Source of the DNA: Verrucomicrobia bacterium LW23
GTDB lineage: Bacteria > Verrucomicrobiota > Verrucomicrobiia > Methylacidiphilales > UBA1321
Assembly (NCBI GenBank): GCA_003054695.1
Contig: QAZA01000013.1
Span: 1 to 33,996 of the forward strand
DNA: 33,996 bases
Direction: 5' to 3'
Part shown: piece by piece, positions 24,372 through 32,300 of the stretch
Position numbering within the stretch: position 1 is the stretch's first letter
Layout of the letters: every line of letters starts with the position of its first letter
Made by a program: the position numbers and the translations under genes
The notes under the pieces: model-generated
Seen by the model: only the letters and a program-made list of their open reading frames with translations
What the model was told of the DNA's origin: nothing
Database searches by the model: none

Positions 24372-27059
24372 GTGCATAAATCCAGAATAGCGGACGGCGC
24401 TCTTGCTGATGCGGTAAACACTGAGGGCGCAAAGTCTTATGAGCTTACGCCGGAAGGGTTTCTGCTATGCCATCGCACGGAGGGGCGGCGGGGGAGTGTC
24501 GGGGCGGTTGAGGATGCGGCGGCGCTTATTGAGCTGGGCGGGCACTCGCTGCGCGCGGGGGCGGACGCGTCGGAGCTTTTCTGGAAGTCCGTGGCGGATT
24601 CGTATATACGCGCCCTGTGCCATGTGCCGGAGGGCGCCCGGTTTGCCGATTTGCCCGCGCCGGAAGCGGCGGTGCTTGCCGAGTGGACGCTGACCGTGCC
24701 GCCGATGCGGGGCGCGGAGTATGTGTCACCGGCGATGCTGCGGGAGCTGTGGGCCCGACTGAATGCGTGGACGGGCGCGCGGGTGGCCGAGGCCGGCGGC
24801 GTGGCAGAATTTTTGCGCAAGCATGCGCCGGTGTGGTCAAGGGTTGGCCGGGTGACGCTGCATGTGGCGGAGAACAAGGAGGATCCGGACTATCCGTTTG
24901 CGTTCATGGCTTCCTACTCCTCCGGCGTAACGCGCACGGGGCGCGTGATGCAGGTGCCGCTGGGCACCGCGCTTCGGGAGTACAGTGGCGCGCGCAACAA
25001 GGCCGCCCTGCCTCGGCTGCTGACGCCGCTGCACACGGCGGCGCGCACGTGCCCGGCTGTGGCCTCCCTGGTGGAGTCGGGAGATATCTATCATCCTCTG
25101 GCCTGGTCGCCCCCGGAGGCGTTTGAGTTCCTCAAAAGCATTCCCGCCCTGGAGGAGGCCGGGCTGCTGGTGCGGCTGCCCAACTGGTGGCGCCGGCAGG
25201 GGCCGCGGCCCAAAGTTACCGCAACGGTGGGCAAGAAGAAGGATGGCGGCGTGGGCCTGGACGCGATGCTCGACTTTAAGCTGGAGGTGGAAGTGGAGGG
25301 CGAGCGGCTCTCGCGAGAGGAGGTGGAGGCGCTGCTGAAGGGCGAGGACGGGCTGGATCTTTTTCGCGGCCAGTGGATCGAGGTGAATCGCGAGCAGCTG
25401 CAGCAGGCGCTGAGCCACTGGAAGGCGATCGATCAGGACGGCAGCATCCCCTTCCTGGAGGGCATGCGCCTGCTGGCCGGCGCGCCGCCCGATCTGAAAG
25501 ACGGCGGTGGCGAATCCCCCGAGGCCGCCGGCTGGGCCTTTGCCCGCGCCGACGCCGGGCTGGAGGAGATGCTGCGCTCCCTGCAGTCCCCCGACGCCGC
25601 GCCGGCGCCCCGCACCCTTCGCGCCACGCTGCGTCATTACCAGGAGCGCGGGCTGGGCTGGCTGTGTTTTTGTACGCGCGCGGGCCTTGGCGCTTGCCTG
25701 GCGGATGACATGGGCCTGGGCAAAACCGTGCAGGTTATCTCCGCGCTGTTGCTGAAGAAGGAGCAGATGCCGGAGTCGCGGCCGAGCATCCTCATTGTGC
25801 CCGCATCACTTATCGGCAACTGGAAGCGCGAGATTGCCCGCTTTGCGCCCGACTTGCGCGTGCATGTCGCCCATCGCTCCGAGGGCAAGACGGCGGAGAA
25901 GGCGGATGCGGAGAGGCTGGCGCGCACGGACGTGGTCATCACCACGTACGGCATGCTGGCTCGGGCGGACTGGCCCGCCGCCACGCGCTGGGGCTGGGTT
26001 ATCCTGGACGAAGCCCAGGCCATCAAAAACCACGGCTCCGGCCAAAGCAAAAACGTCCGTAAACTCAAGACCGACGCACGCATCGCGATGACCGGCACCC
26101 CCGTGGAGAACCACCTGGGCGACCTGTGGTCGCTCTTCGATTTTCTCCACCCGGGCCTGCTGGGCACCATCGGCCAGTTCCGCGCTTTCGTCAAGAAGCT
26201 GACCACTGACACGGGCGCCAACTACGCCCCGCTGCGCCGCCTCGTCGCACCGTATATCCTGCGGCGACTCAAAACGGACAAGTCGATCATTACCGACCTA
26301 CCGGATAAGACCGAAGTGAAAGTCTTTTGCGGGCTGGCACCCTCGCAGGCACGCCTCCACCAGCAAACGGTCTCGGCTCTCTCGGCGGAGCTTCTGAGCG
26401 CCGAGGGAATCGGGCGCCGCGGTACAGTGCTCAAATACCTGATGCGCTTCAAGCAGCTGTGCAACCATCCGGACCAGGTGACCGGTGCCGGCGTGTACGA
26501 TCCCGCGCAAAGCGGCAAGTTCATGCGCCTGACCGCACTGTGCGAGGAGATCGCCTCTCGCGGCGAGAAGGTTCTTGTCTTCACGCAATTCCACGAGATG
26601 ACCGAGCCGGTAGCCGCGTGCCCCACCAGCGTCTTCGGTCGCGGGGGCCTGGTTCTGCACGGCGACACGCAGATCAAGAAAAGGCAATCCATGGTGGAGC
26701 AATTCCAGCGGCCCGACGGACCGCCCTTCTTCGTGCTCTCCCTCAAAGCCGGCGGCACCGGCCTTACGCTCACCAACGCCTCGCACGTCATCCACTTCGA
26801 CCGCTGGTGGAACCCCGCCGTGGAGAATCAGGCGACCGACCGCGCCTACCGTATAGGGCAGAAGCGCAACGTTCTGGTGCACAAGTTCGTCACCACCGGC
26901 ACGCTGGAGGAGAAGATTGACGCCCTGATCACCAGCAAACAGGACACCGCCGACGCCATCCTCACCGGCGGCGCCGAAACATCACTGACCGAAATGAGTA
27001 ACGCCGAACTCCTCGACTTTATACGCCTCGACATCACCCGAGCGGAGGCCGCACAATGA
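24372..27059 (+). CDS. SNF2-family DNA-dependent ATPase/helicase-like protein
   Basis: An 895-aa protein. The N-terminal 400 residues form the bacterial SNF2-associated region (SREEVEALLKGEDGLDLFRGQWIEVN in pieces: EALLKGEDGLDLFRGQWIEV). The ATPase core has LADDMGLGKT (Walker A, near 443-452), DEAQAIKN (motif II, near 546), TGTPVENHLGDLWSLF (motif III), and in the second lobe LSLKAGGTGLTLTNASHVIH and QATDRAYRIGQ (motifs V and VI). Family members translocate on duplex DNA to move proteins; they do not unwind it. The start used is a GTG at 24372 with a weak site; no good ATG alternative exists nearby. The stop overlaps the next start as ATGA, so the SWIM protein is a near-certain partner. A DNA-repair, transcription or defence role is possible. 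Confidence 0.9.
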   Translation: MHKSRIADGALADAVNTEGAKSYELTPEGFLLCHRTEGRRGSVGAVEDAAALIELGGHSLRAGADASELFWKSVADSYIRALCHVPEGARFADLPAPEAAVLAEWTLTVPPMRGAEYVSPAMLRELWARLNAWTGARVAEAGGVAEFLRKHAPVWSRVGRVTLHVAENKEDPDYPFAFMASYSSGVTRTGRVMQVPLGTALREYSGARNKAALPRLLTPLHTAARTCPAVASLVESGDIYHPLAWSPPEAFEFLKSIPALEEAGLLVRLPNWWRRQGPRPKVTATVGKKKDGGVGLDAMLDFKLEVEVEGERLSREEVEALLKGEDGLDLFRGQWIEVNREQLQQALSHWKAIDQDGSIPFLEGMRLLAGAPPDLKDGGGESPEAAGWAFARADAGLEEMLRSLQSPDAAPAPRTLRATLRHYQERGLGWLCFCTRAGLGACLADDMGLGKTVQVISALLLKKEQMPESRPSILIVPASLIGNWKREIARFAPDLRVHVAHRSEGKTAEKADAERLARTDVVITTYGMLARADWPAATRWGWVILDEAQAIKNHGSGQSKNVRKLKTDARIAMTGTPVENHLGDLWSLFDFLHPGLLGTIGQFRAFVKKLTTDTGANYAPLRRLVAPYILRRLKTDKSIITDLPDKTEVKVFCGLAPSQARLHQQTVSALSAELLSAEGIGRRGTVLKYLMRFKQLCNHPDQVTGAGVYDPAQSGKFMRLTALCEEIASRGEKVLVFTQFHEMTEPVAACPTSVFGRGGLVLHGDTQIKKRQSMVEQFQRPDGPPFFVLSLKAGGTGLTLTNASHVIHFDRWWNPAVENQATDRAYRIGQKRNVLVHKFVTTGTLEEKIDALITSKQDTADAILTGGAETSLTEMSNAELLDFIRLDITRAEAAQ

Positions 27060-28198
27060 GCTGGGGCTACTATCCACAAAGCCTCTCCGTAGGCGAGCGC
27101 CGCGCCCTGGCGGAAAAGCAGGCCGCAAAGATGGCCAAGGCCGGGCGCACACTAGAGCCCGTGGGCAACGTGTCGCAGCGCGGCAACATCGCCACCAGCT
27201 TTTGGGGGCAATCCTGGTGCAAGCACCTGGAGTCCTTCAGCGACTACGCGAGCCGCCTGCCGCGCGGCCGCAGCTACGTCCGCAACGGAAGCGTCATCCA
27301 CCTGAGGATTGAGCCCGGCACCATCAGCGCCATGGTGCAGGGGTCGCAACTGTACGAGGCCACGATCCGCGTCGAGCCACTGCCCCGGTCCAAATGGAAG
27401 TGCATTCAGGACAGATGCCGCGGCCGCATCGGCTCGCTTATCGAGCTGCTTCACGGCAAAATCTCCGGCGAAATCATGGGCGTCGTCGCCAACAAAACCG
27501 ACGGCCTCTTTCCATCCCCGGGCGAGATCAAATTCAACTGCAACTGCCCGGACTGGGTCGACATGTGCAAACACATCGCCGCCGTCCTCTACGGCGTCGG
27601 CGTCCGCCTCGACACCCAGCCCGAACTGCTCTTCAAACTGCGCGGCGCGGATCACAACGAGCTCATCTCCGCCGGCGACGCTGCCGACGCCATCGCCCGG
27701 CCTGGAGCAGGCGGGCCAACCGCGAACCCCGCCGGTGTCGCGGCCCGCCGTCGCTTCACCCCAACCTCACTTAACCAGATCTTCGGCATCGATCTGGAAG
27801 CACTTGAGCCCCAGGGCGAAGCGCCGCTACCGACGACGGAGCAATCGGCTGCCACTGCACCCGCCACAACGACAACCACAGCCCCGGCCCCGGTTCCCAA
27901 AGCGGGAACAGCAGGCACCGGACCGGCAAAACTCAACCCGAAATCCGCTGCCGCCCCGCTCCCGGCCGCACCAGCGGATCCCGCTCCGCTCCCGGCACCA
28001 CCCCGCCGGGGCCGGCCCAGGAAAATCGACACAGCTCGAGAGAAAAAATTTCTGAGCATGCGCAACCCGCTTGATCCCGAACACCGCATCCTCACTCCGC
28101 GGCAACAAGAGTTTCTCCTCTACATTCAGCACTATATCGTGCTGAACCGTCGCTCCCCCTCCGAAGCCGAAATGCAACGCTCCCCATGCACACCCTAA
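27056..28198 (+). CDS. SWIM zinc-finger protein with AT-hook and truncated LexA-like end
   Basis: A 380-aa protein overlapping the SNF2 stop by four bases. The first 210 residues are the SWIM domain partner seen beside bacterial SNF2 genes: FWGQSWCKHLES, GRSYVRNGSVIHLRI, and the zinc motif CNCPDWVDMCKH (162-173; CxC...CxH). A Pro/Ala/Thr-rich linker (about 270-315) follows. Then comes an AT-hook RRGRPRK (317-323), and LTPRQQEFLLYIQHYIVLNR (from about 347) that resembles helix 1 of a LexA-type winged helix ('LTxRQxxxLxxIxxY'). The protein stops eight residues after the next helix begins (SPSEAEMQR), so the DNA-binding fold is incomplete. The last residues SPCTP look like out-of-frame tail after a lesion. 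DNA or nucleoprotein binding for the ATPase is likely. Confidence 0.85.
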   Translation: MSWGYYPQSLSVGERRALAEKQAAKMAKAGRTLEPVGNVSQRGNIATSFWGQSWCKHLESFSDYASRLPRGRSYVRNGSVIHLRIEPGTISAMVQGSQLYEATIRVEPLPRSKWKCIQDRCRGRIGSLIELLHGKISGEIMGVVANKTDGLFPSPGEIKFNCNCPDWVDMCKHIAAVLYGVGVRLDTQPELLFKLRGADHNELISAGDAADAIARPGAGGPTANPAGVAARRRFTPTSLNQIFGIDLEALEPQGEAPLPTTEQSAATAPATTTTTAPAPVPKAGTAGTGPAKLNPKSAAAPLPAAPADPAPLPAPPRRGRPRKIDTAREKKFLSMRNPLDPEHRILTPRQQEFLLYIQHYIVLNRRSPSEAEMQRSPCTP

Positions 28199-28702
28199 AA
28201 CAAAATAGAAAGAGAGAGTCGGGAGTTTGTAAGTGTTTGAGGCTGAGAGAGTAATCAAATCTGTTCGAAAATCGAACAACCACTTGCCCCTGGTTTTGCG
28301 GGTTCGAAACGCCGGTTAGTTAAGAGAGGTATAGATTTTCGCCCTCTACCGTCATCCCCAAATTCTATCTCCCTTTGGGAGTACATTCGTGAAGTTTACC
28401 GTTTGCATCCAAGTCAAACTCGACTTAAGACTACATTGACATAGCAAAGACAGTCGCAATCATCACCGAATTCGAACTGTACGTTGAGAGTGAAATAACC
28501 TCCTACAACGTACTTGGTTAACCGGGACAGCGGTACGAGGTGGGCTAGCCGTTTGATTGTTCAGTTTGATGTAGGGGAGCTTTACATTCCATTGGGATTG
28601 GTCGTTCGTACCCGAGAAGCTGTTTCTTTGCGCTTATCCATCTTCTGGCACTTCTGGTGCTATGGTTGGCCTGTCGAGTTCACTTATAGGACGCCGTGAA
28701 GT
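28199..28702. other. Intergenic region without a supported gene
   Basis: This 504-bp stretch lies between two convergent units and is lower in GC than the SNF2 operon. It has a 17-bp palindrome at 28262-28278 and an 11-bp direct repeat AGTTCACTTAT at 28677-28687 and 28700-28710. A 61-codon plus-strand frame (28514-28699) has no recognisable feature and is not called. Confidence 0.45.
28262..28278. repeat. 17-bp palindrome TGTTCGAAAATCGAACA
   Basis: Seven-base arms, TGTTCGA and TCGAACA, flank AAA. It lies 64 bp after the SWIM gene stop. The half-site TGTTC/GAACA resembles that of the reported verrucomicrobial LexA box, but here the arms are seven bases apart instead of four, so it is not a match. 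It could be a weak bidirectional terminator or an operator. Confidence 0.35.
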
Positions 28703-29008
28703 TCACTTATCCTCTGGCTTCGCGAATATTAACGTCCATTGGCCGTTGCTGTTTCGCCTTAGCGATTCGAGCTGAATGGTTGATTTTGTGTTATAAGTAA
28801 ATAAATATCTTCCAGTATCTCGCCTGTATACCAGAACATCACTGGTAGAAAGATTTCCACGTCTCCCCACAGAATCCCCCCAATCGCTGGGCACATCAAG
28901 CTCTATGTAGTACGCAAAGAATATATAGTGCAACATCAGCAAGGCTGTTGGTGTCATGAAGAGCATGAGCATAAGTGAAAGGCAACTTACATTTTTCTGT
29001 GCACTCAT
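28703..29008 (-). CDS. Small membrane-anchored protein, putative RHS immunity protein 2
   Basis: A 101-aa protein with an N-terminal hydrophobic helix (about 8-33) and a short beta-rich outer domain. Its WGDSVGRRGNLSTSDVLVYR and LRRNSNGQWTLIF match WDASVGRRYHFLTDDVIVYS and FYNPETRRWTVIF of the gene just upstream, so the two are tandem paralogues. Its ATG overlaps the upstream stop (29005-29008), implying coupled translation. Immunity genes often stand directly after an RHS toxin gene and are often duplicated; that role is inferred from position. The base composition is AT-rich compared with the rest of the window. Confidence 0.65.
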   Translation of the reverse strand: MSAQKNVSCLSLMLMLFMTPTALLMLHYIFFAYYIELDVPSDWGDSVGRRGNLSTSDVLVYRRDTGRYLFTYNTKSTIQLESLRRNSNGQWTLIFAKPEDK

Positions 29009-29340
29009 TTCAGCATTATATTGGTATTCACAGCGCTGCGATCAGGCGGTCCAAAAATCACTGTCCATCTACGCGTTTCTGGGTTGTAGAAGATGGACTC
29101 CGGGCTTTGCCTTTCAATGTCATAATGAAGGAATGCGCTCCCACCATCTTTACTGTAAACTATCACATCGTCCGTCAAAAAATGATACCGCCGACCAACA
29201 GAAGCATCCCATCCAGGAGGAGTAAACATTTCACGGTAGCTGGTAACGGTCCATAAAAAAAATGCGATTGAACACAATAACAGCACGAATAGTGTTATAT
29301 TTATAATACGGATTGAAAAGCTGCTTTGCGTCATCGCCAT
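29005..29340 (-). CDS. Small membrane-anchored protein, putative RHS immunity protein 1
   Basis: A 111-aa protein beginning 24 bp after the RHS stop. One strong helix (about 10-30, IRIINITLFVLLLCSIAFFLW) is followed by a compact outer domain (SVGRRYHFLTDDVIVYSKDGGSAF in shorter pieces: SVGRRYHFLTDDVIVYS, GSAFLHYDIE). It is paralogous to the next gene. Placement after a polymorphic RHS protein with a variable tail suggests an immunity protein that acts outside the cytoplasm, or at the membrane, against the C-terminal domain. No known immunity family is recognised. Confidence 0.65.
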   Translation of the reverse strand: MAMTQSSFSIRIINITLFVLLLCSIAFFLWTVTSYREMFTPPGWDASVGRRYHFLTDDVIVYSKDGGSAFLHYDIERQSPESIFYNPETRRWTVIFGPPDRSAVNTNIMLK

Positions 29341-29364
29341 AGTTAGTGGAATAGATTCTTCTAG

Positions 29365-32300
29365 TTATGCATCAGGTCGTGCGTCGCCGATATAGAGTAA
29401 AAAGAGCGTTTTGCAACGAATCTCACAGCTATCATATACTGCATCCCATCTACGATCTGCCATTAGGGATTGCAACATCCCATAGAAATTTGCAGCCATA
29501 TCGACTACTCCATCAGATGCCTCACTCCAGACATTTTGATTGCGGCTGTAAACTACATAAATATCCTTCACTTCTTTAAGAACGCTAAAGATAAAGGCGA
29601 TAGCAACTTGTCCTTGCATGCTTACCGACGCGCAATTGGTAAAGCAGTGCCTCATTTTGTCCATCTTACGTTCATCATAAGGAATACTACTACTAAATCT
29701 ACGGTCCGCCTCTTCTTTAAGATGTTCGTGCAACATATACTGACCTGATGCATATATTGCCGTTAGAGTCCCTGCTCCCAATTGTACAGCCATTCCTATG
29801 GGAGTAACCCTGCTCAAATACTCCCTGATCCCATGTCCAGTTGGATCAACATAATTAATGGGATTGTTAAAACAGTACCGATTAAGAATGTAGTCCCCAG
29901 CCTTAAAGCCCATAGGATCTTCTGAGATGAATGTCCCTAGAGCTGGATCATAATACCTAGCCCTATAATAGTAGAGTCCTGTGTCATCGTCAAGTTCACG
30001 TCCGGTAAATGCCAGTGAATCAGTGCCGGAACCCACGTATTCCCTGGAACCGAAGCTGGAGTATTCGCTGCGACTGAGCAAAGTGGTTCCGTCGCGGGAG
30101 GCCATGGAGCGTACGGTCCCCAGGCGGTCGCTCAGGTACCAGGCGACTTCCGTCTGGCTGCTGTTGTTGGAAGAACGCTGTCTGGCGAGCCATTGGTCAT
30201 AACCTTCTCCGTGAAGAAAACGGGTTACCTCGCCTGCGGGAGCAATCTCCTTCCAGATGTGTACGCCGTTGTAGAGATACTTGGTTGTCTGGCCCTGGAC
30301 CGTTTTGGCAATACGTCGATCCAGCGGATCGTAGAGGTAGTAAGATGCGCGTTGAGTGACCCCATCGGATGAGACGGAAAGCGCGGAGAGCAGGCGATTT
30401 CGATGATCGTAATCATAGACCATGCTTTCGCCTGTGCTGATGTTACGCTTTACAGTCAGATTGCCTTCTGCATCGTACGTGTACGTATAAGTAGAGTCTG
30501 TGAGTATCTGATTGTTTACTCCTACGGAATAGGTTGTTGTTGAATTTCCCTTGCTTGAAGAGGTTCGATTGCCTGAAGAATCGTAGGCAAACGTTTCCGA
30601 TGCCTGGGTCTGAAACCGCTTTGATCCACTGATCACCTGCCCGTTATTATCATAAGCGTAAGTCGTGGTGTCTCCCCGGGATGTTTCGGACGCCAGACGT
30701 TCTGTTGCATCGTAGGTATACTGGAAGTCTTCTAACACTTCGGCGCTATTGCTATGCGTAATGCGTGCAACGCGGCGATAGGGAGCAGCTTTTGTAGCGG
30801 ACAGGGAGCCTGCGCTTCCATTTGCACCAGGCCCAAGTAAATCCCGACCGGGGAATTGCGCCTGCCCCATCCGTGCCAAAAATTCCTCAATAAAGGAGGA
30901 TGCCTTTTGTGGCTGTCCATATTCGATAGCCGTATTCATGGCCAGTTGGGTTCCCTGTACGTCAGTAAATCGAGTGATTTGAGTCAAGTCCCCCACGGAA
31001 TTACGTGTAAAATCGATGCGGGCCGGCAGAAAAGCTCCTGAGCCCGTCCACACCAGCCGCTTTAGCTGAAGTCGTTCATCGAAGTATCGTGAGACACTGA
31101 CCCCGTCACCATCCACAGCAGTGAGCACGCGCGCTGCTTCATCGTGATTGAACTGGAGCACGAATGGCGAGGGGATAAAGTCTTCATCGTAGGTAGCGGA
31201 CTGCTGTACGATTCGGCTACGGCTATCATACTGATAGCCTAAAGTGGTGAAATCATCAGAGACGGATTCTCTGTTCCCTAGTGCATCGTAGGTGAAGGAA
31301 ATGGTTTTTACGATTTCTTCCGAGCCTGGAGACAGCCACACCTCCTTGATTCGGCGGTTCATCGTATCATAAGTGAACTTGCGCACTCTGCCCAAGCGAT
31401 CCGTGATTGAAGTCAGGTTGGAGGCAGCATCGAAAGTACAAGTCGTGACTCGGTTAAACGCATCTTTTTGAGCTGTAAGCTGGTTGATAGAGTTGTACTG
31501 AAAGGTTGTACGGTTGCCGTTGGGATCAATAAGAGCAGTCCGTCTGCCGCTAATATCATATTCAAACTTGATCTCCGTTGAGTCAGGTTGCTTGATCTTC
31601 TCAAGAGCGCTATCTGCACGATAGTACTTGGACGTCACGCGTCCCAAAGGGTCGGTGGTAGTTATGTGCCGACCTAGTTTGTCCCAGGCGAATGACGTTA
31701 TAGTACCGTTGGGATCAGTTCTCTTAATCAGGCTGCCTCTTAGATCGAACTCGTAATAGGTAACCTGGCCCGCAGCATCCGTAGCGGAAGAAAGCTCTCC
31801 TCGATCGTTGTAGCTGTAGGTTGAAGTCTGCCCCAAACCATCTGTCTTGCGTAAAAGCTTTCCAGAGGGATCTGTCTCCAGTGTCTGTACCGAGCCTGTG
31901 GGGTCCTGGGCGGAAGCAATCTTTCCGAACATATCGTACGTTATTCGGAAGGTCCCGTTATCCGGCATGGTGATCACCGACGGCCTGCTTGCAATAACAC
32001 CGGATTCATCGGAGGCTGCATACTCCATCCGGATAACGTGATTCAGGCTATTGGTGATAGAGGTAGGCCTTGCAAATTCATCTGACGCAAAGGTCGTTCG
32101 CTTACCTTCAGGATCGACAGTTGAGGTAATATTCCCCTGCGCATCAAACGTATTTCGTATGGTATTCCCAAGAGCATCCGTTCTGCTGACAGGCAGATTG
32201 TTCTGATCGTAGACCATTGATGTGATATTTCCGCGAGCATCGGTATTGGTAAGCTGGTTTCCACGTGAGTCGTACGTAAAAGTCCGACTGCAACCGCACG

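Noticed and set aside
28262-28278. LexA box
   Set aside because: The arms TGTTC and GAACA are seven bases apart, whereas the verrucomicrobial motif I know of has four.
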